Shown: positions 1-8,657 of the stretch, in pieces
Position numbering within the stretch: the first letter of the stretch is position 1
Layout of the letters: each line of letters begins with the position of its first letter
Source: JAXLSZ01 sp046330315
GTDB taxonomy: Bacteria > Actinomycetota > Thermoleophilia > Solirubrobacterales > 70-9
Reading direction: 5' to 3'
Assembly (NCBI GenBank): GCA_046330315.1
Contig: JAXLSZ010000004.1
Location: 310,001 to 374,000 of the forward strand
DNA length: 64,000 bases
The notes under the pieces: model-generated
Told to the model about the DNA's origin: nothing
What the model saw: the letters and a program-made list of their open reading frames with translations, nothing else
The model's database searches: none
Made by a program: the position numbers and the translations under genes

Positions 1-406
1 CCGGCGCGATTCCCCGGAAGTAGATGAGCGGGACCTGCAGGTCGTGGGCGGCTCGCAGGGCCCGGTTGTCCGCCTGGTTCGCCGACCCTGCTCGGTAGTG
101 GTAGATGACGCTTCCGTCCTCCGGATCCAACACGTCGTCATACGGGGCAGGCCTGCCCAGCTTCGGCGGTGCTGTGGTCAGCGACAGCGCAGCCGGCCCG
201 ACCTGAGCCCGCGACCTGTAGATCCCCTTGTAGAAGGAGCCGAAGGGAACCCGCCTGCCTTGATGTTCGAAACCCTTGCGGAGGACCTGCAAGGGAACCA
301 GATCCTGATGTGCGCGCGCCAGGGCATCCACCGCCTGGATCGCAGACCGGCGCAGCGAGAGATCCGGATCCGCGGTCACGCTCCCGATCTTCCTCCACCG
401 ACCCAC
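1..406 (-). CDS. HNH-type restriction endonuclease, N-terminal part (runs off window)
   Basis: The gene continues leftwards out of the window, so only about 135 N-terminal residues are seen. They include SFYKGIYRSRAQ, PAALSLTTAPPK, PYDDVLDPEDGSVIYHYRAG and DNRALRAAHDLQVPLIYFRG. This matches the N-terminal half of actinobacterial HNH restriction proteins, where a GI(Y/F)xPR segment and a YxD..GxxxYxYRG segment precede the HNH core; the catalytic core itself is outside. GTG at 406 is preferred because GGGAGG lies 11 nt upstream; TTG at 415 is the alternative, and the frame is closed by a stop just above it. Family assignment is by recalled similarity. Whether the gene is intact cannot be judged. 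Confidence 0.6.
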   Translation of the reverse strand, partial: MGRWRKIGSVTADPDLSLRRSAIQAVDALARAHQDLVPLQVLRKGFEHQGRRVPFGSFYKGIYRSRAQVGPAALSLTTAPPKLGRPAPYDDVLDPEDGSVIYHYRAGSANQADNRALRAAHDLQVPLIYFRGIAP

Positions 407-552
407 CCCGTTCAAGGCCTCCCGCCCGGTCGGGTGAATGGTTCGACACCCCAGAGGGGATAGGAGTGTTCAATCACCGGCTCGGTCACGGGCCTGGGTG
501 CGGGCTCCGCTCCACCCAGGCGGTTCAGCCGGCGATCCTCAGCCGGCGATCC

Positions 553-2532
553 TCAGGCGGCGGCCGAGGACTCGGCCCAGGCCCCGTAGAGGCGGGCGTA
601 GGCGCCGCCGCCGGCGATCAGCTCCTCGTGGGTGCCCTGCTCGGCGATCCGGCCGTCCTCGAGGACGACGATCTTGCCGGCGCGGCGGATGGTCGAGAGC
701 CGGTGGGCGATGACGATCGCGGTGCGCCCGACCAGGAGGCGCTCGAGCCCCCGCTCGATCGTGCGCTCGGTGCGGACGTCCACGTTGGAAGTCGCCTCGT
801 CGAGGATCAGGATCCGGGGCTCGGCGAGCAGCGCCCGGGCGAAGGCGACGAGCTGGCGCTGGCCGGAGGAGAGCTGGATGCCCCGCTCGCCGACCTCGGT
901 ATCGATCCCGTCCGGGAGGGAGGCAATGAACCCGGTCGCGCCGACCGCCGCGGCGGCCTCCTCGATCTCCTCGAGGGTCGCGTCGGGGCGCCCGAAGGCG
1001 ATGTTCTCCCTCACCGTGCCCGAGAACAGGAACCCCTCCTGGGGGACGATGCCGAGCTGCTCGCGCAGCGCCCGCTGCCGGAGCCCCCGCAGGTCCTGCC
1101 CGTCGATCCGCACCGCCCCCGCCTGGGGGTCGTAGAAGCGCGCGACCAGCTTGGCGAAGGTCGACTTGCCCGCCCCGGTGGAGCCGACCAGGGCCAGGGT
1201 CTGGCCGGCGGGCACCCGCAGGTCCACGTCGCGCAGCGCCCACTCGACCCGCTCGCCGGCCGCCTCGGCCTCGATGGCGTCCTCGCGGTAGGCGAAGGAG
1301 ACGCCGTCCATCTCGACCTCCCCGCGGATCTCTCCGGGGTCGACGGCGCCCGGCGCGTCGACCATGTCCGGGCTGGTGTCGAGTAGTTCGAAGATCTTGT
1401 CCAGCGCGGCCATCCCCTGCTGGTAGGTCGTATAGAGTTGCGAGAGCTGCTGGATCGGGTCGAAGAAGGTCTGCAGGTAGCCGACGAAGGAGACCACGAC
1501 CCCGATCGCGATCGCGCCGTCTATCGCCTGGTAGCCCCCGTAGAGAAGGATCACCGCGGTGCCGACCGCCGAGAGCAGCTCGACCGCCGGGAAGTAGGCG
1601 GCGTTCAGGTAGACGGTGCGCATGTTCGCCTCGCGGTTTGCCTCGTTGAGCTCGTCCATCCGCTCGATGTGGCGCCTCTCCTGTCCGAAGCTGCGCACCA
1701 CCCGGATCCCGCTCAGGGTCTCCTGCAGGTAGGCGGTGATCGCCGCGATGCGCTCGCGCGTCGCCCTGTAGGCGCCGGCCGAGGCGATCCTGAAGACAAC
1801 GCTGGCGATCGCCAGCAGCGGGAAGGTGATGAAGGTGACCAGCGCGAGCCCGACGTCGAGGAGGAGCAGGATCACCACCACCCCGATCAGGGTGAGCGTC
1901 GCCGAGAACAGGGTCACCACGCCGTCTGAGACGAGCTGGTTGAGCGCCTCGATGTCGTTGGTCATGCGCGAGATCAGCACACCGGGGCTGCGCCGGGTGA
2001 AGAACCCGATCGACATCCCCTGGATGTGGACGAAGACCCGGGTGCGGAGGTCCTGGAGGGCCCGGGTCCCGACCCACCCGACCAGATAGGTCTGCAGGTA
2101 GGTCCCGGCGGCGTAGAGCAGCGCCACGCCGACGAAGGCGGCGACGATCAGGTCGAGGGCCGCCGGGTCCCCGGCGACGATCCCCGAGTCGATCGCCTTT
2201 CCGGCCAGGTAGGGGGGGGCGAGGCCTGCCGCGGTTGCGAGAAGCAGCCCCGCGAACATCAGCGCCAAGCGTCCCCGGTAGGGGCGCAGGAGGCCGACCA
2301 TCCAGCGGACCTTCCGCCCGCGCTGATCCTCGCCGCGGACCAGCCGCCACAGCGCACCGAAGAGCAGGAACACCTCGCTGAATCGGTTGCGCTCGGGCGA
2401 GTAGCTGGCCTCCGCCTCCTCGATCTCCTCCTCGGCGCGGATCTCCTCGCGCTCCTCGGCCTCCAGCGCCTCGCGCTGCTGGTCACGCGCCCAGCGCATC
2501 TCCGCCTCGCGCTTGCGCTCGCCCCCGCTCAC
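553..2532 (-). CDS. ABC exporter half-transporter, canonical-site subunit
   Basis: 659-residue fused permease and ATPase. A charged N-terminal extension of about 70 residues precedes a six-helix type-1 exporter domain (about 85-380), then the nucleotide-binding domain: Walker A GSTGAGKST (450-458), Q-loop Gln in IVPQEG, signature LSSGQ (554-558), Walker B ILILD (574-578) with catalytic Glu579, and H-loop IAHRLS near 609. The signature has Ser for the usual first Gly. It is the second gene of an operon; its ATG overlaps the stop of the upstream half-transporter by 4 nt. The pair should form a heterodimeric multidrug or lipid exporter of the BmrCD / TM287-288 type in the inner membrane. The substrate cannot be told. 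Confidence 0.9.
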   Translation of the reverse strand: MSGGERKREAEMRWARDQQREALEAEEREEIRAEEEIEEAEASYSPERNRFSEVFLLFGALWRLVRGEDQRGRKVRWMVGLLRPYRGRLALMFAGLLLATAAGLAPPYLAGKAIDSGIVAGDPAALDLIVAAFVGVALLYAAGTYLQTYLVGWVGTRALQDLRTRVFVHIQGMSIGFFTRRSPGVLISRMTNDIEALNQLVSDGVVTLFSATLTLIGVVVILLLLDVGLALVTFITFPLLAIASVVFRIASAGAYRATRERIAAITAYLQETLSGIRVVRSFGQERRHIERMDELNEANREANMRTVYLNAAYFPAVELLSAVGTAVILLYGGYQAIDGAIAIGVVVSFVGYLQTFFDPIQQLSQLYTTYQQGMAALDKIFELLDTSPDMVDAPGAVDPGEIRGEVEMDGVSFAYREDAIEAEAAGERVEWALRDVDLRVPAGQTLALVGSTGAGKSTFAKLVARFYDPQAGAVRIDGQDLRGLRQRALREQLGIVPQEGFLFSGTVRENIAFGRPDATLEEIEEAAAAVGATGFIASLPDGIDTEVGERGIQLSSGQRQLVAFARALLAEPRILILDEATSNVDVRTERTIERGLERLLVGRTAIVIAHRLSTIRRAGKIVVLEDGRIAEQGTHEELIAGGGAYARLYGAWAESSAAA

Positions 2533-4298
2533 AGCTTCGCCATCTCCTCGCGACGCTCGAGGTCGCGCTGCAGGAAGACCGCGTCGGCGAGACCGTGCTC
2601 GGCGATCTCGGTGTAGAAACCGCAGCGCTCGAGCAGCTCTTGGTGCGTGCCGCGGTCGACGATCCGCCCCGCGTCCATCACCACCACCTGGTCGGCCAGC
2701 GAGACGGTCGAGAGGCGGTGGGCGATGACGATCGTCGTGCGGCCCTCCATCACCTCGCGAAGCCCCTCCTTGATCGCCCGCTCGGTGGTCGCGTCCACCG
2801 AGGAGGTTGCGTCGTCAAGGATCAGGATCCGCGGATCGGCGAGCAGCGCCCTGGCGATCGCCACCCGCTGGCGCTGGCCTCCCGAGAGCGTCAGCCCCCG
2901 CTCTCCGACCACGGTGTCGTAGCCCCGGGGAAGCTCGCGGATGAACCCGTCGGCCTGCGCCCGGCCGGCCGCGGTCTCGATCTCCCCCTGGGTCGCCTCG
3001 GGGCGCGCGTAGCCGATGTTCTCGGCGATCGTCGCCGAGAACAGGAAGCTCTCCTCGGCGACGAAGGCGATCTCGGAGCGCAGCGCGTGAAGGTCCACCG
3101 AGCGCACGTCGGCGCCGTCCACCAGGACCTCGCCCCGGGAGGGGTCGTAGAGGCGGGCGACCAGCGCGGCGAGGCTCGTCTTGCCCGAGCCCGAGGGGCC
3201 GACCAGCGCGATCGTGTGGCCGGGCTCGATTTCGAGGTCGAGGTCGGTGAGCGCCGGCTCGGCGCCGTCGTAGCGAAGGGTGACGCCGCGCAGCTCCACG
3301 CGCCCGCCCCCGGGCGGAAGCGGCGGGGCCTCCCGGGGGGAGCGGATCGAGGGCTCGCGGTCGAGGATCTCGAAGAGGCGATTCCCCGAGGCGACGGCGC
3401 GCTGGCCCATCCCGAGCGCCACCCCGAGGGTCCGCAGCGGCGAGGCCAGCATCACCAGGTAGGTGTAGAAGGCGGTGAAGTCCCCCAGGCTGAGGCTGCC
3501 GGCGATCACCTCGTGCCCGCCGACCAGCAGCACCAGGGCGGTCCCGAGCTGGGGAAGCAGCGAGATCACCGGCGTGAAGAAGGCCTGCAGGCGGGTCGAG
3601 TAGATGCTCTGGTCGAAGACCCTCGCCACCGCCCCGTTGAAGCGGTGGAGCTGGTGCTCCTCGCGGGCGAAGGCCTTGACGATGCGGATACCCGAGACGT
3701 TCTCCTCGGCCTCGGCGGTGAGCTCGGCAAGACGCTGCTGGACCTCCTGGACCGCGGGCCGGGAGAGGCGGCTGTAGCGGGCGGCGATGAGGATCACGAA
3801 GGGGGCCGGCGCCAGCGCCAGCAGCGCCAGCCAGGGCTTGATCGCCACCATCACGATCGTCGCCAGGGTGATGGTCAGCAGGTTCTGGGTGATGAAGATC
3901 AGCCCGTAGCCGAGGAAGAAGCGGATCGACTGCAGGTCCACCGTCGCCCTCGACATCAGCTGCCCGGTCTGCCGGCGGTCGAAGAAGCCCAGCTCCAGCT
4001 CCTGGAGGTGGTCGTAGAGGCGCTTTCGCAGGTCGTACTCGACCGCCAGGGAGACCTTGCCCGCCACGAGGCGGCGGACCACCGTGAGCCCCACGCGCAG
4101 GATGGCCGCGCCGACGATCGCGGCGGCGAGCGGCAGCAGGTCCGCCTTGTTGCCCCTCTCGATCGCGTCCACCGCCTGCCCGACCAGCAGCGGGATCAGC
4201 ACGGTCATGCCCATCGCCGCCCAGGCGAATGCGAGCGAGCCCCACAGCCCGCGCCGGTAGGGGCGCAGGAACCCCAGCAAGCGCCTCAGAGTCACCAT
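2529..4298 (-). CDS. ABC exporter half-transporter, degenerate-site subunit
   Basis: 589-residue fused permease and ATPase, first gene of the two-gene exporter operon. It has six predicted membrane helices (about 15-310), Walker A GPSGSGKTS (367-375), signature LSGGQ (471-475) and Walker B ILILD (491-495). The residue after Walker B is Asp496, not the catalytic Glu, and the Q-loop reads FVAEES, with Glu for Gln. In heterodimeric exporters the degenerate ATP site is built from one subunit's Walker motifs and the partner's signature; here the partner carries the altered LSSGQ, so all deviations fall in the same composite site. ATG 4298 is chosen because a TATAGT -10 box lies 8 nt upstream. Confidence 0.9.
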   Translation of the reverse strand: MVTLRRLLGFLRPYRRGLWGSLAFAWAAMGMTVLIPLLVGQAVDAIERGNKADLLPLAAAIVGAAILRVGLTVVRRLVAGKVSLAVEYDLRKRLYDHLQELELGFFDRRQTGQLMSRATVDLQSIRFFLGYGLIFITQNLLTITLATIVMVAIKPWLALLALAPAPFVILIAARYSRLSRPAVQEVQQRLAELTAEAEENVSGIRIVKAFAREEHQLHRFNGAVARVFDQSIYSTRLQAFFTPVISLLPQLGTALVLLVGGHEVIAGSLSLGDFTAFYTYLVMLASPLRTLGVALGMGQRAVASGNRLFEILDREPSIRSPREAPPLPPGGGRVELRGVTLRYDGAEPALTDLDLEIEPGHTIALVGPSGSGKTSLAALVARLYDPSRGEVLVDGADVRSVDLHALRSEIAFVAEESFLFSATIAENIGYARPEATQGEIETAAGRAQADGFIRELPRGYDTVVGERGLTLSGGQRQRVAIARALLADPRILILDDATSSVDATTERAIKEGLREVMEGRTTIVIAHRLSTVSLADQVVVMDAGRIVDRGTHQELLERCGFYTEIAEHGLADAVFLQRDLERREEMAKL

Positions 4299-4306
4299 CC
4301 GCTTTG

Positions 4307-4312
4307 ACTATA
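4307..4312 (-). promoter_or_regulatory. -10 box of the ABC exporter operon
   Basis: TATAGT on the minus strand, 8 nt before the ATG at 4298, so the transcript would begin at or next to the start codon. No convincing -35 hexamer is seen. Confidence 0.55.
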
Positions 4313-4409
4313 CGAAGTGAAGTAAGGACCGAAGCCCGGGGGCGCGTCGCCCCCCGAAGGCCCAACCGGCGGGCAAGGCCCCGGGGCGGCCCGGCGAAGA
4401 GCCTCCGGG

Positions 4410-5090
4410 CTAGCGGATCTCCTCCGCCGCCTTGGCGCTTGAGACCTTGCCCCTGCAGTCGGGAGCCGGGCGCTCGGGCGCGCGCGGGTCGGGAAGCACC
4501 TGGAAGTTGGTTACCGCGTGGTAGGGGGTGGCGGCGCCGCTGTTCTCGGCCAGGGTCACGACCAGGCGGTAGAAGCCCTGGGGCAGCCGCTGGTAGAAGA
4601 TCTCCGGCTCGGTGGCCGGCGAGTAGAGGCCGGCCGTCCCGATCCGCTCGGCGAGCACGCCGTTGGGCCCGGACCACTCCGGGTAGTCGAGCGAGCGGCC
4701 GATCAGCCGCCCGCTGGAGAGCGGGCTGTCAAGCGCCCGCTGCAGCTTGGCTGGATCCACGCAGTCGGGGACCCGGTTGAGCGCGAAGCGGATGTGGCCC
4801 TCGCCGAGCAGCGGGGAGCCCCCGAAGTGGCGTGGCGAGAGCCGGAAGTTGGCGACCTCGACCCGGACCACGACCGCCTTTCCGGTCTGCCGGGAGCCGT
4901 TTCGCGGCGAGACGATCCTGACCGTGGGCGCGCCCGGCGCGCCCGCCCGCCCGCCCCCGCCCGGGCTCCCGCCCGCCGAGGCGATCAGCGCGATCGTGGC
5001 GCCGGCCGCGGCGAGCGTCGCGAGGAGAATGGCGATCCGAGCCCACAACTCGGGCAAGACGATACGCGGCGGGGGACCGCCGCATGCCAC
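4410..5090 (-). CDS. Membrane-anchored extracytoplasmic protein of unknown function
   Basis: 226 residues from a GTG start. One hydrophobic segment (about 17-40) is followed by a Gly/Ala/Pro-rich linker and a soluble domain with alternating hydrophobic residues. That domain includes VRIVSPRNGS, VVVRVEVANFRLSP and GEGHIRFALN, which suggests a beta-sandwich outside the membrane. The GHIRFALN stretch is faintly like the GHxHxxxD region of DUF4399-type domains, but the likeness is too weak for a call. Its 5' end faces the cyclic-nucleotide-binding gene at 5139 across a short divergent region. Function unknown. Confidence 0.65.
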   Translation of the reverse strand: MACGGPPPRIVLPELWARIAILLATLAAAGATIALIASAGGSPGGGGRAGAPGAPTVRIVSPRNGSRQTGKAVVVRVEVANFRLSPRHFGGSPLLGEGHIRFALNRVPDCVDPAKLQRALDSPLSSGRLIGRSLDYPEWSGPNGVLAERIGTAGLYSPATEPEIFYQRLPQGFYRLVVTLAENSGAATPYHAVTNFQVLPDPRAPERPAPDCRGKVSSAKAAEEIR

Positions 5091-5138
5091 CGGGGCCGTG
5101 ATCGGATAGGTTGGGCCGGAACACTAGGGAGAGGACCG

Positions 5139-5528
5139 ATGGACGCGACCCAGCTCAAGAAGATCCGGATCTTCGAGGACGTTCCCGACGAGGACCTCAC
5201 CGTGGTCACGACTTTCGCCGCCCTCGACGAGGTCCCGGAGGGGACGGTGGTGGTCAAGGAGGGCGACTTCGCCAACCAGTTCATGGCGATCGAGGAGGGC
5301 ACCGCCAGGGTCCTGAAGGGCGGCGAGGAGGTCGCGCGGCTCGGCCCCGGCGACATCTTCGGCGAGGTCTCGCTGCTCGAGAAGGACCGCAGGGCGGCGA
5401 CCGTGGAGGCGACCTCGCGCCTGCGGCTGATCAAGATCGACCGCTGGGAGCTGCAGCGGATGAAGAAGGTCCTCCCCGACGTCTATCGCCGGATCGAGCG
5501 GGTGGCGGGGGAGCGCCGCGAGCCCTGA
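5139..5528 (+). CDS. Stand-alone cyclic nucleotide-binding domain protein
   Basis: 129 residues forming one CAP-type effector domain: N-terminal helix, beta-roll, and the phosphate-binding cassette GDIFGEVSLLEKDRRAATVEA (about 73-93). There is no C-terminal helix-turn-helix, so this is not a CRP transcription factor by itself. The Arg that contacts the cyclic phosphate is present (RRAATV), but the Ser/Thr that usually follows it in cAMP binders is Ala. The ligand may therefore differ or be absent. ATG 5139 has a good Shine-Dalgarno sequence (AGGGAGAGG). Role unknown; it could be a small sensor acting on a partner protein. Confidence 0.8.
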   Translation: MDATQLKKIRIFEDVPDEDLTVVTTFAALDEVPEGTVVVKEGDFANQFMAIEEGTARVLKGGEEVARLGPGDIFGEVSLLEKDRRAATVEATSRLRLIKIDRWELQRMKKVLPDVYRRIERVAGERREP

Positions 5529-5760
5529 GGGCGCCGGGCGCGGGTCGGGGGGCGGGTCCGGGCCGCCCGACCAGCTCACCTGGGCCCAACTTCGCCCCTT
5601 CCTGATCGCCACGCTGGCCGTCGTCGACGCGAGCGTCGTCCTGGCGCTTGCGGTGGCCAGGCCGGAGGGCTGGGTGCCGCCGTTCATCGCCTTCGGAGCG
5701 GTCCTGGCCGGGTTGGTGCCCCTCCTCGCCTGGGCGCTCCGCCACCGCGGCGACGGGTAG
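5529..5760 (+). other. Possible small two-helix membrane protein without a canonical start codon
   Basis: Directly after the cyclic-nucleotide-binding gene, in another frame, runs an open stretch ending at TAG 5758. Its last 60 codons read like a real membrane protein: TWAQLRPFLIATLAVVDAS, a Pro-Glu-Gly turn, WVPPFIAFGAVLAGLVPLL, then a charged tail RHRGDG. The frame is open back to a stop at 5461, yet contains no ATG, GTG or TTG. Either a rare start is used, or translation enters by frameshift from the upstream gene, or the sequence carries an error. It could also be chance, but the two-helix pattern argues for coding. Confidence 0.4.
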
Positions 5761-5800
5761 GGGGGCGGGTCCCCCGGCTCGCCCCCGGGAGAGCCGGCGG

Positions 5801-6700
5801 CTACAGGCAGTACGCGTAGCTGGTCAGGAAGCTGCGGGAGTTGACCGCCAGCCCGGTCAGCTCCCAGTGCCGGTGGCCGGCGAGCGATGAGGTGAGGGTG
5901 AACATGATCCCCGGGGCGGGGCCCATGGGGAGATGGGCGAGGAAACCGCCGGCCACGGCCTCGGTCCCGTAGGGGCAGCGGGAGGTGACCAGTCGGTGGG
6001 GAACGCTGCCGGCCCGGAAGATCGCCGACTTCGCCCGGGTCACCGTCCGCTGGCGGCCGCAGTAGGCGATCGCGGTCAGCTTCGAGGAGCCGGGCGAGGA
6101 GATACGGGCCGCGACGGCCCGCCAGCCCCTCGGCGTTGCGGCGGACCCGAGGACGAACGCCGGGGGCAGGCCCTGCGAGCCTGTCCGGTTTCCGAGGGTG
6201 AGGCCGAACCCGCCGGAGACGGGGAAGGTGCCGTCCGGGCAGCTGGCGGCGATCCAGCGAGGCGAGACGTTCCGGGTCGGACCCGGCACCTCGACGCTCG
6301 CGCTGCGGGCCCTCAGGGGTCCCGGGTAGCTGCCGCAACGGGCAACCGCGGTGAGCCGCAGGCGCCCTCCGGAGCTGCCTGCCTTGAAGGCCGCGACTCG
6401 CCAGGCGCGGCGAGAGACGCGGCGGGAGGAGAAGACCAGCAGGCCGCTGCCGGATCCGTCGGGGCGCAGCGAGTCGGTGGAGTCATAGCCACCGCCGATC
6501 ACCCTCGTGCCGGCCGGGCAGCGGGCGGTGGCGCTCCCCTTCGAGAGCGGCGGGCCCGTGACGGCCGCGGTGGCGCTCACGGTCTCGAAGCGGGGGGCCG
6601 CCGCGGCCCCGGGCGCCCAGGCGCAGAAGAGGATGGCGGCGGTCGCCGCGAGGCCGGCGAGGCGGCCCTTCGTCGTCGAGCGTCTCACCGAAGGGGTCAT
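5801..6700 (-). CDS. Secreted protein with three Cys-bounded CPxGT/GGF repeats (paralogue 2)
   Basis: 299 residues. The signal peptide ends near GAAAAPRF. Three repeats of about 85 residues follow, each opening with a CPxGTxxxxGG(Y/F) block (CPAGTRVIGGGY, CPDGTFPVSGGF, CPYGTEAVAGGF), passing a central Trp and closing with a Cys (AVARC, AIAYC, SYAYC). One Cys at each end suggests an intra-repeat disulfide. The CPxGT..GGG motif is widespread in secreted actinobacterial proteins of unknown function. ATG 6700 is chosen because it overlaps the upstream stop (ATGA) and starts the signal peptide. It is a paralogue of, and co-transcribed with, the gene at 6697-7623. Confidence 0.75.
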   Translation of the reverse strand: MTPSVRRSTTKGRLAGLAATAAILFCAWAPGAAAAPRFETVSATAAVTGPPLSKGSATARCPAGTRVIGGGYDSTDSLRPDGSGSGLLVFSSRRVSRRAWRVAAFKAGSSGGRLRLTAVARCGSYPGPLRARSASVEVPGPTRNVSPRWIAASCPDGTFPVSGGFGLTLGNRTGSQGLPPAFVLGSAATPRGWRAVAARISSPGSSKLTAIAYCGRQRTVTRAKSAIFRAGSVPHRLVTSRCPYGTEAVAGGFLAHLPMGPAPGIMFTLTSSLAGHRHWELTGLAVNSRSFLTSYAYCL

Positions 6701-7623
6701 CCTGCGCTCCCGGAGAACTGCGAGTCGCTCAGGCAGTAGACGATCGAGTTCAGCGGGCTCTGCGAGCTGAGCGGAAAGCCGTCCATCCGCCACCTGCCGT
6801 CGGTCTCCAGGCCGGAGCCGATGGTCAGCCCGAACTGCCCCCCGCCGAACAGGGGGAACCGGGCGGTGAACCCGCCGGACACCGGGAGGCTCCGGTCCGG
6901 GCAGGGCGGGCTGGAGACCGACGAGGAGGCCGGGGGTCCGCTCCGCCGGCGGACCAGCCTGCTGTGGTGGCGCGCCATCGGCCGTCGCTTCGAGCAATAG
7001 GCGAAGGCGGTGACCTGCGAGATTCCGTCCGCCTGCCTGGCCACGGTGACCCCCCAGGAGCGCGCCACGGCACGGGAGCCGAACGCCATCGCCACCGGAG
7101 GAGTGTCGGGTGGGTTCGTCGCGCGGCCGTTGACCGAGTAGTGGAAGCCCCCCGCCAGCGCGAAGGAGTGCCGCGGGCAGTGGGCCATCACCGAGCGGAG
7201 CATCGGGTTGCCGCCCACGCCGGTCGCGGTCGCGTGGCGCTTGCGGGTGAACAGGCGCCCCAGCCCGGCGGCGCAGTTGACCCGCGCGGTCAGGGTCAGC
7301 GGGTCGCCGGAGCCGAAGGTGTAGGCGGAGACCTTCCAGGCACGCCGGCCCTGGCGCCGCGACGTGTAGGGCAGCATCGCGGTCCCCGAGCCGTCCTGGC
7401 GGAAGACGAAGTCGGTCAGGTATCCCCCGGAGATCGCCGCGGTGCCCCGCGGGCAGCGTGCGACCGCCGTGCCCAGGCTCCCCGAGGGGCCGCTGACCTG
7501 CGCGGTCGCGGTGCGGGTGAGGACGCGGGCGGAGGCCGCGGAGGCCGCGGGCAGGAAGGCCCCGAGCCCGAGGAGGACCGCCACCGTGGTCGCGATTGCT
7601 GTTCTTCGGTGTCCTTCGCCCAT
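6697..7623 (-). CDS. Secreted protein with three Cys-bounded CPxGT/GGF repeats (paralogue 1)
   Basis: 308 residues from ATG 7623, placed at the signal peptide (MGEGHRRTAIATTVAVLLGL, then LPAASA); an upstream in-frame start at 7680 would bury the signal. Three repeats follow: CPRGTAAISGGY closing at ARVNC, CPRHSFALAGGF closing at AFAYC, CPDRSLPVSGGF closing at SIVYC. The layout is the same as in the downstream paralogue. The stop overlaps the next start by 4 nt, so the two are translationally coupled. Probably exported; no catalytic motif is visible. Confidence 0.75.
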   Translation of the reverse strand: MGEGHRRTAIATTVAVLLGLGAFLPAASAASARVLTRTATAQVSGPSGSLGTAVARCPRGTAAISGGYLTDFVFRQDGSGTAMLPYTSRRQGRRAWKVSAYTFGSGDPLTLTARVNCAAGLGRLFTRKRHATATGVGGNPMLRSVMAHCPRHSFALAGGFHYSVNGRATNPPDTPPVAMAFGSRAVARSWGVTVARQADGISQVTAFAYCSKRRPMARHHSRLVRRRSGPPASSSVSSPPCPDRSLPVSGGFTARFPLFGGGQFGLTIGSGLETDGRWRMDGFPLSSQSPLNSIVYCLSDSQFSGSAG

Positions 7624-7718
7624 TCCCAGACGGAGGATCGGACGGCGGGGCGGGGGGCTTGAGCCGCGCAAGGCCGCCATCGGTGACCGGTGGCGAAGAT
7701 GAGCGAGACGGTGCCCGT

Positions 7719-8645
7719 CTACCGCTGCGGTCGCGGCTGCCAGGAGATGCCCTGAAGGTTCAGGAGGTGGCGGCGCACCTTGCGCTTGTCGGTTCCGTCG
7801 AGCCTCATCACCACGATTTCGTAGAAGCGGTTGCGCCGGTTTGGCAGGATCGCCGCGATTCTGTGCCCGTCCGGGGAGTAGGTGGGGTCGCGCATGATCG
7901 TCGAGCGGTTGAGGAGGACCGAATGGGTCCCATCGAGCCGCATCGTGGTCAGGTGGGCACCGCGACTGACCGCGATCCGCCGGCCGCTGGGCGAGAAATC
8001 GGGCTGCACCTGCCCGTCCGGGACGCCGGGCCGGTCGGGAACGAGGATCCGCTGACGGGAGCCGTCGGGGCGCATCAGCCAGACGTGGGTGGTGCCGCTG
8101 CGGTTGGAGACGAAGGCGATCAGCTTGCCGGTCGGCGACCAGGTCGGACTGAAATCGTGGAAGGAGTTGTGGGTCAGCCGCGTCAGCGAGGTGCCGTCGG
8201 TGCGGATCGAATAGATCTCCTGGGCGCCGGCGCCGATACGGTCGAAGACGATCGTGCGGTTGTCGGGAGCGAATGCGGGGTCCTGGTCACGCTCGGGGCC
8301 GAAGGTGAGCTGGCGCAGGTCGGTGCCGTCCGCGTCGATCACGAACAGGTGGTCCTCGAGCGAGAAGGCCACCCGCCGGCCGTCGGCTGAGTAGGCGGGC
8401 TCGCCCTGGACGAGGGTGTCGGTCACGGTGGCGACGAAGATCTCTCGCTTCGAGTCCCCCCGGGGCAGGATCGACTGCAATCGGTACTCGCGAGCGCGCG
8501 GCACCGTCACCGAGTAGGCGATCCGGCCCGGACTGCCGGGGAAGCTGGCGCCGGCCGGCGGCGCCGGCAGGCACGCGGTCACCAGCGCGAAGAGGACGAT
8601 GAGGAAGGCCGGAGCCCACCGTCGACCGACGGGTAGTCCGTCCAT
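7719..8645 (-). CDS. TolB-like beta-propeller lipoprotein
   Basis: 308 residues. The N-terminus is a signal peptide with a lipobox-like LVTAC (about 21-25), so it is probably a lipoprotein on the outer face of the membrane. The rest consists of PD40 / WD40-like blades with the usual PAYSADGRRVAF, PAFAPDNRTIVF, PTWSPTGKLIAF, PDFSPSGRRIAV and PTYSPDGHRIAA phrases (at least five). Such propellers usually scaffold protein contacts. ATG 8645 is supported by a TATTGT -10 box 6 nt upstream. It is divergent from another propeller gene at 8883. Confidence 0.8.
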   Translation of the reverse strand: MDGLPVGRRWAPAFLIVLFALVTACLPAPPAGASFPGSPGRIAYSVTVPRAREYRLQSILPRGDSKREIFVATVTDTLVQGEPAYSADGRRVAFSLEDHLFVIDADGTDLRQLTFGPERDQDPAFAPDNRTIVFDRIGAGAQEIYSIRTDGTSLTRLTHNSFHDFSPTWSPTGKLIAFVSNRSGTTHVWLMRPDGSRQRILVPDRPGVPDGQVQPDFSPSGRRIAVSRGAHLTTMRLDGTHSVLLNRSTIMRDPTYSPDGHRIAAILPNRRNRFYEIVVMRLDGTDKRKVRRHLLNLQGISWQPRPQR

Positions 8646-8651
8646 ACCAGG

Positions 8652-8657
8652 ACAATA
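8652..8657 (-). promoter_or_regulatory. -10 box of the TolB-like lipoprotein gene
   Basis: TATTGT on the minus strand, 6 nt before the ATG at 8645; leaderless arrangement. Confidence 0.5.
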
